From positions 7,850 to 36,407 of the forward strand of contig JAGIAF010000005.1 in the NCBI GenBank assembly GCA_017745015.1: a stretch of DNA of 28,558 nt, written 5' to 3'. Of the stretch, positions 7,269-14,066 are shown piece after piece. Under the pieces are notes generated by a model that made no database searches, had not been told where the DNA came from, and was given only the letters and a program-made list of their open reading frames with translations. The position numbers and the translations under genes were made by a program. Origin of the DNA: Bdellovibrio sp. GTDB lineage: Bacteria > Bdellovibrionota > Bdellovibrionia > Bdellovibrionales > Bdellovibrionaceae. The first letter of the stretch is position 1. Each line of letters starts with the position of its first letter.

Positions 7269-7296
7269 AAAAGGCCCACTTTTCAGTGGGCCTTTT
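7269..7296. terminator. Strong hairpin terminator after the OPA transporter gene
   Basis: AAAAGGCCCACT (7269-7280) and AGTGGGCCTTTT (7285-7296) pair perfectly over 12 bases around a TTTC loop. On the minus strand it follows the transporter stop by 8 bases and ends in T's, so it terminates that gene and shields the usp gene. Confidence 0.9.
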
Positions 7297-7304
7297 AAAA
7301 GGAT

Positions 7305-8834
7305 CTAGTTTGTTGCACCAGCGCCGCCGTTAACCGGCTCTTTCTGTTGCTTAGCAGCTTCCTCTTGTTCCATCTTCAAGATGTACTTTTTGGTAGCTTC
7401 TGGAAGTTCATTCCACATACGAAGTGAAAGGATCAAACCCATCACTGCGAATGGGATCAAGAACAATGGCCAATAGTGCCAGCTTTTCGCTGACAAGTAA
7501 CCGATGGCCAAAGATTGAATGCCTGAACCGAGATAAACGCAACCATCTACGATACCCGAAGCTGTGGCAGTCATTTTTTTACCTCCAAAGTCAGCGGCAG
7601 CTGTGCCTGACATAAGGGAGTGAACGCCGATAACAGCAAGAGTCATCAAGATCGCCGCGATACCCACGATGTTTGGATCTTTCATCAAGAAGAACGACAT
7701 CAAGATCAAGAGAATGATCATGATCATGTTGTTGATCGCTGCTGGGGGGCCACGGCGAGAGTTGAAAAGACGATCTGAAACTGTCCCAGAAATGAAACCA
7801 CCCAGAATACCAGTCAAGCAAAGGAGCAAGCCCCAGTTCTTAATAAAGAACTCAGAAGATGCATAGTAAGCCGGATCAAAATTTTTCATTTCGTGTGCGA
7901 AAACCAAATACCATTGCATGATACCGTTACGCAAAACACCTGAAGTGAAGTCGACTAGAGCGATCGTGTACATGATCGGGCTAGAGAATACTTTTTTAAG
8001 AACCAACTTCATGGTGATCTCGACATTTTCGTCATCAGAAGAAGACGCATCCGCTGTGTCGAAATCATCAAAGTTTGCTTCCTTAGGAGAATCCTTCAGA
8101 AGAACCATATCGATCAACGCCCAGCACACCAAGATGAACGCTGGGATTGTGAACACCAACCATGTCGCGTTGGTTGTACCTGTGTCGATAGCAAAGATGT
8201 GTTGGATGAAACTTTGGAAGGCGGTGGCTTGGCCTTCGAGATGGAGTTTGGAAGCATCTACGATCGCTTGACCCCAGTCGAATGCGAAGTAAACCCCGAA
8301 TGAAATCAAAGTGCCGAAGATCGCGCCGAAGACGCCGCGTTCACGAACGTGGAACCAATAAGCTTTTACTTTAATAATGGAGACGGCACCGTATGACTGG
8401 AAGAACATGTTCAGTGCGAAAAGAACTGAGAACGCGACAACCATGTTGGTTTTCAAACGACCCATAAGGTACAAGTAAGTCGCGCCACCCATGAGCAAGT
8501 TCATGATCGCAGAACCCAGAGTCGCGATGATGATACCTTTTTTACCGCCGATCTTATCGACGATCGGGCCATTGATTAGGAAAGAAAGACCGTAAGTGAT
8601 TGTACCGGCTGCGAAGATTAAACCAAACTGTTCTTTGGTCATCATATCGCCCAAGGCGTTCTTAGATACATTCAAATTATAACGGCCCATGTATAAGAAG
8701 GCATAAGACATGCCCAGCGGGAACCAGTTGATAAAACGACGGATCATGAATTTACGTGTGTGACCCAGCGGATTATTCATGAAGTAAAGAATAATGACCG
8801 CGGCGAGACACAGACTCACGAGTAACAAAGCCAT
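7305..8834 (-). CDS. MFS transporter of the organophosphate:phosphate antiporter type (GlpT/UhpC-like)
   Basis: 509 residues with about 12 membrane helices plus one extra N-terminal helix (residues 3-19). The region LYMGRYNLNVSKNALGDM (47-64) matches the GlpT/UhpT element that includes the substrate-phosphate arginine (here Arg51). GPIVDKIGGKKG (89-100) is the MFS loop 2-3 motif. An acidic, serine-rich central loop (DDFDTADASSSDDE) separates the halves. The family exchanges glycerol-3-phosphate or hexose phosphates for inorganic phosphate, or senses them (UhpC). A host- or prey-derived sugar phosphate would be reasonable but is inference. ATG 8834 follows GGAGG with 7-base spacing. A strong terminator follows. 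Confidence 0.87.
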   Translation of the reverse strand: MALLLVSLCLAAVIILYFMNNPLGHTRKFMIRRFINWFPLGMSYAFLYMGRYNLNVSKNALGDMMTKEQFGLIFAAGTITYGLSFLINGPIVDKIGGKKGIIIATLGSAIMNLLMGGATYLYLMGRLKTNMVVAFSVLFALNMFFQSYGAVSIIKVKAYWFHVRERGVFGAIFGTLISFGVYFAFDWGQAIVDASKLHLEGQATAFQSFIQHIFAIDTGTTNATWLVFTIPAFILVCWALIDMVLLKDSPKEANFDDFDTADASSSDDENVEITMKLVLKKVFSSPIMYTIALVDFTSGVLRNGIMQWYLVFAHEMKNFDPAYYASSEFFIKNWGLLLCLTGILGGFISGTVSDRLFNSRRGPPAAINNMIMIILLILMSFFLMKDPNIVGIAAILMTLAVIGVHSLMSGTAAADFGGKKMTATASGIVDGCVYLGSGIQSLAIGYLSAKSWHYWPLFLIPFAVMGLILSLRMWNELPEATKKYILKMEQEEAAKQQKEPVNGGAGATN

Positions 8835-9098
8835 GGGTAGCCTCCAATGTAATTTGCGGGCTCAAGGTAAAGGAAAAGTAAAAGATTTGCAATCGAGCGG
8901 GGCGCGTAAAAGCTTAACTATCTTTAGGATTTCGTCAGGAATTCCCTCAGAGGCCTATAAATCCAGCGCATCACGATATTCATAAGATACCTAGCATTCA
9001 CAATTGCGAAAGCCTGGGGAGAAATTACACTCGCGGTCTCCTCAGGGGCTTAAATTCATCCATAAGCAAAACTTATGGGAAGGACAAATATTATCGTT
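8835..9098. promoter_or_regulatory. Divergent intergenic region with two hairpins
   Basis: First part of the 490-base gap between the OPA transporter and fumarase genes. No gene seen. CCTGGGGAGA (9013-9022) pairs with TCTCCTCAGG (9037-9046) with one mismatch. CCATAAG-CAAAA-CTTATGG (9060-9078) is a perfect dyad 20 bases before the fumarase -35 box and could be an operator. For the minus-strand transporter a plausible but weak promoter is TTGCAA with TACCTT 16 bases on, near 8893-8866. Confidence 0.4.
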
Positions 9099-9127
9099 TT
9101 GTGCTTATAGGTCTAGGTTGATATGTT
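9099..9127 (+). promoter_or_regulatory. Promoter for the fumarase leader
   Basis: TTGTGC (9099-9104), a 17-base spacer and TATGTT (9122-9127) fit a sigma-70 promoter. The predicted start is near 9134, five bases before the first leader hairpin. Confidence 0.55.
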
Positions 9128-9133
9128 TTGTTT

Positions 9134-9324
9134 CAGAAGGAGACATCACAGAATGATCTCCTCCCTCGGTGAAGTTTCCAGGACCCGCTCTCAGCAAGGA
9201 AGAGCACCCGGTCCCACTAACAAATAGCCGTAATCACGGCGGTCATCATCCCTCCTTTAAAGCCCACCTCATAAAGCCGCACCGAGGCTTGCATGCGCTC
9301 TCGCTGCGCCGTATTCTCAATACC
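9134..9324 (+). ncRNA. Structured 5' leader of the fumarase mRNA
   Basis: About 190 untranslated bases with nested complementarity. GGAGA (9139-9143) pairs with TCTCC (9157-9161), extended by TCA/TGA inside. An 8-base closing helix CCTCGGTG (9164-9171) with CACCGAGG (9280-9287) encloses two further hairpins: GGACC/GGTCC (9181-9185, 9210-9214) stacked on GCTCT/AGAGC (9187-9191, 9201-9205), and GCCGT-AATC-ACGGC (9227-9240). All helices are perfect. The layout is that of a cis-regulatory RNA, but I recognise no riboswitch family. Helices are also possible on the other strand; the promoter placed just upstream favours the plus strand. Confidence 0.55.
9153..9227 (+). CDS. Possible 24-codon leader peptide in the fumarase leader
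   Basis: ATG 9153 to TAG 9225-9227 encodes 24 residues (begins MISSLGEVSR, ends PTNK). AGAAGGAG lies 10 bases upstream, a strong but rather distant ribosome site, and it is partly inside the first hairpin. Translation would run through three of the leader helices. It may be chance; no conserved peptide is recognised. Confidence 0.2.
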   Translation: MISSLGEVSRTRSQQGRAPGPTNK

Positions 9325-10941
9325 ATGTCATTTAAGTATTTCCCTCTCTACGAAAAGCAAAAAGATACAACGCAATATCGCAAAATTTCCTCAGACCACG
9401 TCAGCGTGCAGAAGCTCGGCGACCGTGAAGTTCTGGTGGTGGCTCCTGAAGCTCTGGAGTTGATTGCTCAAGAAGCTCTGAGCGATGTTTCTCACTTGTT
9501 GAGAACTGCACATTTGCAAAAACTTGAAAATATTCTTAATGACCCTGAAGCGTCGGCGAATGACCGCTTCGTGGCCGTGGACCTATTGAAGAATGCGATT
9601 ATCGCAGCTCAAATGGAGTTCCCATCTTGTCAAGATACCGGAACAGCCATCGTGGTGGGTAAAAAAGGTGAGTCCGTATTCACTGGTTTTGATGACAAGG
9701 AGTTCTTGTCTAAAGGCGTTTACAACACTTACCAAAAACGCAACTTGCGCTTCTCGCAAATGGCGCCGGTGACTTTCTTTGATGAGAAAAACACCGGCAC
9801 GAACTTGCCAGCACAAATCGATATCTACTCAGAAAAAGGTGACGAGTATCATTTCTTGTTCCTGGCTAAGGGTGGCGGTTCGGCGAATAAGTCTTATTTG
9901 CACCAAAAAACGAAAGCGGTTTTGAATCCGGAAGGGTTTGAAAAGTTCGTCAAAGAAGTTTTGGTGTCTTTAGGAACTGCGGCTTGCCCCCCGTATCACT
10001 TGGCATTCTGTGTGGGCGGTACCTCTGCTGAAGAAACATTGAAAATCGTGAAATATGCTTCTGCAGGTTATTTGGACGGTCTTCCAACGACGGGCAGTGA
10101 GGGCGGTCGCGCTTTCCGTGACGTTGAAATGGAAAAGAAAGTTGAACAATGGGCTCGGGAGTCAGGTATTGGCGCGCAGTTCGGTGGTAAATACTTCGTG
10201 CATGATGTGCGCGTGATTCGTTTGCCTCGCCATGGTGCGAGCTGCCCAATTGGTGTCGGCGTGAGCTGTTCTGCAGACCGTAACATCAAAGGAAAGATCA
10301 CCAAAGACGGTATCTTTCTTGAGCAATTGGAATTGCATCCAGAGCAATACTTGCCAAATCATTTGCAAGATACAGCAGCGGAAGCGATTAGCATCGATTT
10401 GAATCAGCCCATTGAAGAAACTTTGAAGATCCTTTCGGCACAAAAAGTGGCAACACGTGTGATGCTCAACGGTCCAATGATCGTGGCTCGCGATATTGCT
10501 CATGCAAAATTGAAAGAAAAAGTAGATCGTGGTGAAGGTGTTCCAGAGTACTTCAAGCAGTATGCAGTTTATTACGCAGGCCCAGCGAAGACTCCTAAAG
10601 GTTATGCTTCAGGATCTTTTGGTCCTACGACATCTGAGCGTATGGATCCTTACGTGGATACATTCCAAGGTCTTCGTGGCTCGATGATCATGCTAGGTAA
10701 GGGCAATCGCTCGCAGCAAGTAACGGATGCTTGCCAAAAACACGGTGGCTTCTATTTGGGTTCTATCGGTGGCCCGGCGGCTCGTTTGGGTAAAGAGTGT
10801 ATCACGAAAGTAGAAGTGCTCGATTTCCCAGAGTTGGGGATGGAGTCTGTTTGGAAAATTGAAGTGAAAGACTTCCCGGCGTTTATCATCGTCGATGATA
10901 AAGGGAATGACTTCTTCAAATCATTCCTTAGAAAAGTATAA
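9325..10941 (+). CDS. Class I fumarate hydratase (iron-sulfur)
   Basis: 538 residues, fused alpha and beta parts as in E. coli FumA/FumB. It interconverts fumarate and malate in the TCA cycle in the cytoplasm with an oxygen-labile 4Fe-4S cluster. Likely cluster cysteines are Cys102 (PSCQDTGTA), Cys221 (TAACPPYHLAF) and Cys307 (GASCPIGVG), with spacing matching FumA Cys105/224/318. The beta part starts near 330 and includes LNGPMIVARDIAHAKLKE and GSFGPTTSERMDPYVD. I place the start at ATG 9325 because FumA-like proteins begin this way (MSFKYFP). The in-frame GTG at 9169 adds 52 codons that cover the structured leader and look non-protein. There is no strong Shine-Dalgarno before 9325. A clear terminator follows the stop. 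Confidence 0.93.
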   Translation: MSFKYFPLYEKQKDTTQYRKISSDHVSVQKLGDREVLVVAPEALELIAQEALSDVSHLLRTAHLQKLENILNDPEASANDRFVAVDLLKNAIIAAQMEFPSCQDTGTAIVVGKKGESVFTGFDDKEFLSKGVYNTYQKRNLRFSQMAPVTFFDEKNTGTNLPAQIDIYSEKGDEYHFLFLAKGGGSANKSYLHQKTKAVLNPEGFEKFVKEVLVSLGTAACPPYHLAFCVGGTSAEETLKIVKYASAGYLDGLPTTGSEGGRAFRDVEMEKKVEQWARESGIGAQFGGKYFVHDVRVIRLPRHGASCPIGVGVSCSADRNIKGKITKDGIFLEQLELHPEQYLPNHLQDTAAEAISIDLNQPIEETLKILSAQKVATRVMLNGPMIVARDIAHAKLKEKVDRGEGVPEYFKQYAVYYAGPAKTPKGYASGSFGPTTSERMDPYVDTFQGLRGSMIMLGKGNRSQQVTDACQKHGGFYLGSIGGPAARLGKECITKVEVLDFPELGMESVWKIEVKDFPAFIIVDDKGNDFFKSFLRKV

Positions 10942-10967
10942 AAAAAGCCCGGTCATCCGGGCTTTTT
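10942..10967 (+). terminator. Intrinsic terminator after fumarase
   Basis: AAAAAGCCCGG (10942-10952) pairs perfectly with CCGGGCTTTTT (10957-10967) around TCAT, starting directly after the stop codon. Confidence 0.92.
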
Positions 10968-10979
10968 GGCTGTGTACCC

Positions 10980-10997
10980 AAAAAGTGCCTGGGCACC
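10980..10997 (-). terminator. Weak terminator-like hairpin after the miniprotein gene
   Basis: On the minus strand GTGCCCAGGCAC (10996-10985) followed by TTTTT begins right after the TAA at 11000-10998. The stem is short (4-5 pairs), so strength is doubtful. Confidence 0.4.
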
Positions 10998-11282
10998 TTA
11001 TTTTGTTTCACATTGCATGCGGCAGCTGGCTTGGCAGGTTACGGTCATGGTGCTGTTCGGTGGAACGTAGGTTGGTGAGCAGCGAGAGTTGCAGATCGCC
11101 GTGTAGTTCAAAGGTCTGCCATTTTCCATTTGGCATCGCTGATCGGCATCCCACTTTGCTTTGTATTCAGCTTGATTCTCAAGATTACGAACACACATCA
11201 TGCTGTTGTTGCCGTTACACATACCACTGATCCAGCCCGTGCCGGTGACATAGATAATGGACGCTAGGATAACTGAGTTCAT
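10998..11282 (-). CDS. Secreted cysteine-rich miniprotein
   Basis: 94 residues. The first 20 or so (MNSVILASIIYVTGTGWISG) look like a short signal peptide. The mature part has eight cysteines at 22, 30, 50, 64, 68, 83, 87 and 91; the last five form C-x3-C-x14-C-x3-C-x3-C. An even count after a signal peptide suggests up to four disulfides formed outside the cytoplasm. I know no family; paired CxxxC motifs recall alpha-hairpinins but that may be convergent. The ATG (11282-11280) overlaps the TGA of the AI-2E gene in an ATGA unit and has its own AGGAG 6 bases upstream, so expression is tied to the transporter. Whether the transporter is linked to its function is unknown. Confidence 0.75.
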   Translation of the reverse strand: MNSVILASIIYVTGTGWISGMCNGNNSMMCVRNLENQAEYKAKWDADQRCQMENGRPLNYTAICNSRCSPTYVPPNSTMTVTCQASCRMQCETK

Positions 11283-12337
11283 GTTCTCTCCTGTTTAAGA
11301 TGCTTTAAAAGCAGCGGAGTTGCGCCGTAGACCAAGTTCATAATTACCGGGCCCAGTAACAATCCTGAGATACCAAACATCACGACCGCGCCCACAACAC
11401 AAGTAAATCCGATTAAAGGAGAGATTTTGTTGTCGCCTTTGCCGCCTGCTAGGAACGGTTTTAAAATATTGTCGATTGTTCCCGCAACCGATGCAACGAC
11501 TGCCATGCCGATGGCGGCACCAATGCGATCGCCGATGAAAGCCAGAAGTGCTAAGACGAAGCCCACAGGGGCGGCACCAATGATCGGAATGAAGGATACC
11601 ACAAAGGTGATCGTCACGACCAACCAGAAATCGCCCTCACCGAAGCACAAAGCGCCGAGGCCGATCAGAGATGCTTGTATCACGCCAATAACAAACGTCG
11701 AAAACAGGGTGATAGAGCAGCTATCTTTTGCCACCAAGATCAAATTTTCCGTGAGCTCGTCATCTAAAAGGCTGTATTTAACTACAAAATCTTTGATGTG
11801 TTGGGCTTTCCATAAGAGAGCGACCAAGAACAAGACGAAGATGAAACTTTGGAAAAGCAATCCTGGCAACTGGCTGACGACCTGGCTGGAGTAAGTGAAA
11901 AACCATTGGCCGATATTTTTGATCACGCTTTCAAACATTGAAGATGCCGGTGTTGCGAAATCAATGCCGGTAACATCAGTAATTTTCTTTAGAATGCCGA
12001 CGATAGATGTTTTCAAAGATTGAATTTGAAACATCGCATGGGAAGCCTCGAATTGTTGAGGTGCGCTCAAGTGAACCGAGATGCGATAAATTGCCAACGC
12101 TAGTGGTAACCAGAATACGGTAGACCCCACTAGAACCACCAGCGTCGAAGTCAGGCCACGAGGGAGGTGAAGTTTTTGAGTCAGACGAGTGACGAGATTT
12201 ACCAATCCCAATGCAAAGATGCCGGCAAGGACCAGCGGCACTAAGAACGGCCAATTGATAAAGACAAAGAGACTTGCCAGGACAAGGAGAAGAACCCACG
12301 AGACGATGACGGATTTATTTCTTAGAGCTTCAATCAT
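11279..12337 (-). CDS. AI-2E family transporter (TqsA/YdiK/PerM-like)
   Basis: 352 residues with about eight membrane helices: three near the N-terminus (about 12-85), a central soluble segment (85-145), and a cluster from 150 to 345. The C-terminal part has the family-typical stretch FVVSFIPIIGAAPVGFVLALLAF, in short the FIPIIGA motif, and then IGFTCVVGAVVMFGISGLLLGP (the GLLLGP end motif). Members include putative autoinducer-2 exporters and sodium/proton or permease-like proteins; the substrate is often unknown. ATG 12337 has no good Shine-Dalgarno. It overlaps by four bases with the miniprotein gene and diverges from an SDR gene. Confidence 0.88.
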   Translation of the reverse strand: MIEALRNKSVIVSWVLLLVLASLFVFINWPFLVPLVLAGIFALGLVNLVTRLTQKLHLPRGLTSTLVVLVGSTVFWLPLALAIYRISVHLSAPQQFEASHAMFQIQSLKTSIVGILKKITDVTGIDFATPASSMFESVIKNIGQWFFTYSSQVVSQLPGLLFQSFIFVLFLVALLWKAQHIKDFVVKYSLLDDELTENLILVAKDSCSITLFSTFVIGVIQASLIGLGALCFGEGDFWLVVTITFVVSFIPIIGAAPVGFVLALLAFIGDRIGAAIGMAVVASVAGTIDNILKPFLAGGKGDNKISPLIGFTCVVGAVVMFGISGLLLGPVIMNLVYGATPLLLKHLKQERT

Positions 12338-12429
12338 GATTGAATCAGGCCATGTTTTTTAAAAGGTGGCAAGGGGAACCCAGTTGAACTTCTGTGAAAT
12401 TCGCGCTTTGCTAGCAAGGGGAGGCTTGG

Positions 12430-13206
12430 ATGTACAATTACACCCTTATTACGGGGAGCAGCAGCGGGATTGGTTATGAGTTGGCGAAGGTCTTTGCCGA
12501 GTACGGTCATCACTTGATCTTAGTGGCGCGTTCAGAATCAGTTCTGAATGAGTTAGCGCTCGAACTGCATCGTGAATATAAAGTGGAAGTCAAAGTCATC
12601 CCAGCGGATCTTTCCCAAGAAAAAGAAGTCTATCGCATCTTTGATATCTGTCGCGAAAATGAATGGCACGTTGAAAGCCTCGTGAACAATGCCGGTGTGG
12701 GCGACAATGAAGGTTTTGCGAATTCAGATTGGCGTAAGCAAAAACAAATGATGGCCGTAAATATGGATGCGCTGGTGCATCTGACTCATATGTTCTTGCC
12801 AGATATTATGCAGATCAGCCGTGGCGGAGTTTTGAATGTGGCCTCGACGGCGGCTTTTCAGGCGGGTCCGTTTATGGCGGTTTACTATGCGACGAAGGCA
12901 TTCGTTTTAAGTTTTTCTGAAGCGTTGAATGAAGAACTGCGTGGGACCGGAGTTCATGTAACGACCTTGTGTCCCGGTCCCACAGCATCGGGCTTTCAAA
13001 AAACAGCGGGCCTGGAACACGCGAAGTTGTTTCAGATGATGCGCGTCCCAAGCTCGCGAGAAGTCGCCCGTTACGGATACAAATCATTTCGTCTAGGAAG
13101 ATCAGTGGCCATCCATGGTTGGCTCAATCGCCTTGGCGTACAACTTTTAAGAATCAGTCCACGTGCCCTAATTGTGCGCCTCGTGCGTCTGCTTCAAGCA
13201 AAATAG
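12430..13206 (+). CDS. Short-chain dehydrogenase/reductase
   Basis: 258 residues, classical SDR. TGSSSGIG (8-15) binds the NAD(P) cofactor, NNAG at 86-89, Asn111, Ser139 and Tyr152-x3-Lys156 complete the catalytic set. VARSES after beta-2 has Arg34 and no acidic residue at the strand end, which suggests NADP(H). CPGPTASGF (about 181-189) is the usual PG motif. A basic, hydrophobic C-terminus (about 215-258) might touch membranes, as in DltE or YqjQ-like SDRs. The substrate cannot be read. ATG 12430 follows GGGGAGG closely. It converges with the PilZ gene over a shared hairpin. Confidence 0.92.
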   Translation: MYNYTLITGSSSGIGYELAKVFAEYGHHLILVARSESVLNELALELHREYKVEVKVIPADLSQEKEVYRIFDICRENEWHVESLVNNAGVGDNEGFANSDWRKQKQMMAVNMDALVHLTHMFLPDIMQISRGGVLNVASTAAFQAGPFMAVYYATKAFVLSFSEALNEELRGTGVHVTTLCPGPTASGFQKTAGLEHAKLFQMMRVPSSREVARYGYKSFRLGRSVAIHGWLNRLGVQLLRISPRALIVRLVRLLQAK

Positions 13207-13214
13207 TTTTGAAC

Positions 13215-13233
13215 ACTCCGGCTTCACCGGAGT
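13215..13233. terminator. Bidirectional hairpin between SDR and PilZ genes
   Basis: ACTCCGG (13215-13221) pairs with CCGGAGT (13227-13233), loop CTTCA, in the 38-base gap between convergent stops. There is no strong T-run, so it may rely on stem strength or only protect 3' ends. Confidence 0.6.
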
Positions 13234-13244
13234 AGACCGTCTGC

Positions 13245-13907
13245 CTACCGAGTTAGGAACTGCACACCCAACTCTTGAGTATGGGTCTCTTCATTCCATT
13301 TCGACCAACGAACTTGGCCTTCCATGGAAATATATTCGCCGTTTTTATCTTGATAGGTCAGATTCACGAAATCCTTCTTGGTATAGAAAGGTGCTTGAAT
13401 CTTCATGCAAGAGCCTAGTGGTGACAGGTTCTCGAAGCTGCCTCCCAAGATAGGTTGGAAGCCTTTGTTTTCTGTTCCCAATGGCAGCTTCGACGGGCTC
13501 AATAAGCCGCGCTTCGCATGTGGTTCGCGTTTTTCTTCTCGCAACTCCACGGTCTTGCCATCGAGATATTTATGGATATTTTTAGCGACATTGGATTCTT
13601 CGGTTTTCCAAAGAACAATAAAGTTGTTGTCGGCCTTTAGGCGAATCTTCATGTTGGCTGATAACTCGCTTACTACGAACATCACTTTCAGATTGCGCGT
13701 GGTTTTTTGTAGGTGCGAGTAAAGCTCAAAGTGGCGAATTTCTAAGAATGGTAAATAGGCGACGATGATTTTTTCTTCGAAGGAATACTCATGCATCAGT
13801 TCGCGCAAGGAGTAAGGGTTTTCAACGATCTTAGTGGAAAATCCTTTTTCTTTTTTAAATTGCGGTGGCAATGCGTGAATACCGGTAAGAAAAATATGTG
13901 CTTTCAT
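13245..13907 (-). CDS. PilZ-domain protein with a receiver-like N-terminal half
   Basis: 220 residues from ATG 13907, chosen over a TTG 15 codons upstream because GGGGAGGG precedes it. The C-terminal region (about 120-220) looks like PilZ: RxxxR as REEKR at 123-127, then NLSPLG at 160-165 matching D/N-x-S-x-x-G, then beta-strands ending GQVRWSKWNE and LGVQFLTR. These motifs bind cyclic di-GMP in the family. The N-terminal 110 residues have an alternating beta-alpha pattern (KAHIFLTGI, EKIIVAYLPF, LKVMFVVSEL, FIVLWKTEE) that resembles a receiver fold but without a clear phospho-acceptor Asp. I infer a cyclic di-GMP effector, possibly for motility or prey attachment. Upstream repeats at 14005-14048 may control it. 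Confidence 0.75.
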   Translation of the reverse strand: MKAHIFLTGIHALPPQFKKEKGFSTKIVENPYSLRELMHEYSFEEKIIVAYLPFLEIRHFELYSHLQKTTRNLKVMFVVSELSANMKIRLKADNNFIVLWKTEESNVAKNIHKYLDGKTVELREEKREPHAKRGLLSPSKLPLGTENKGFQPILGGSFENLSPLGSCMKIQAPFYTKKDFVNLTYQDKNGEYISMEGQVRWSKWNEETHTQELGVQFLTR

Positions 13908-14004
13908 TTGAGTGACCCTCCCCTGGGTAGCTTGTGGAAAGCTATAAAGCAAAGGGAAGGCCAGAGTGAGATTGAATAGAAAGCCACCACGCTTGAAAAA
14001 ATTA

Positions 14005-14048
14005 GACAGCTGTCAGGGTTTTGCTAACAGGCCGTTAAAGCTAACAGG
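14005..14048. promoter_or_regulatory. Palindrome and direct repeats upstream of the PilZ gene
   Basis: GACAGCTGTC (14005-14014) is a perfect 10-base palindrome. GCTAACAGG occurs twice (14023-14031 and 14040-14048), start to start 17 bases. All lie between the Hsp70-like stop and the PilZ start, so they may be regulator sites or part of a promoter. Confidence 0.35.
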
Positions 14049-14066
14049 GTGGAGCTTATAACGAAC

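Noticed and set aside
9206..9221. Minus-strand TTAGTGGGACCGGGTG resembling a T-box core
   Set aside because: The rest of a T-box (specifier stem, terminator) is missing, and the minus-strand gene is a sugar-phosphate type transporter, not an amino acid gene.
9169..9324. 52-codon N-terminal extension of fumarase from GTG 9169
   Set aside because: No ribosome site, unlike the family N-terminus, and it covers the structured leader.
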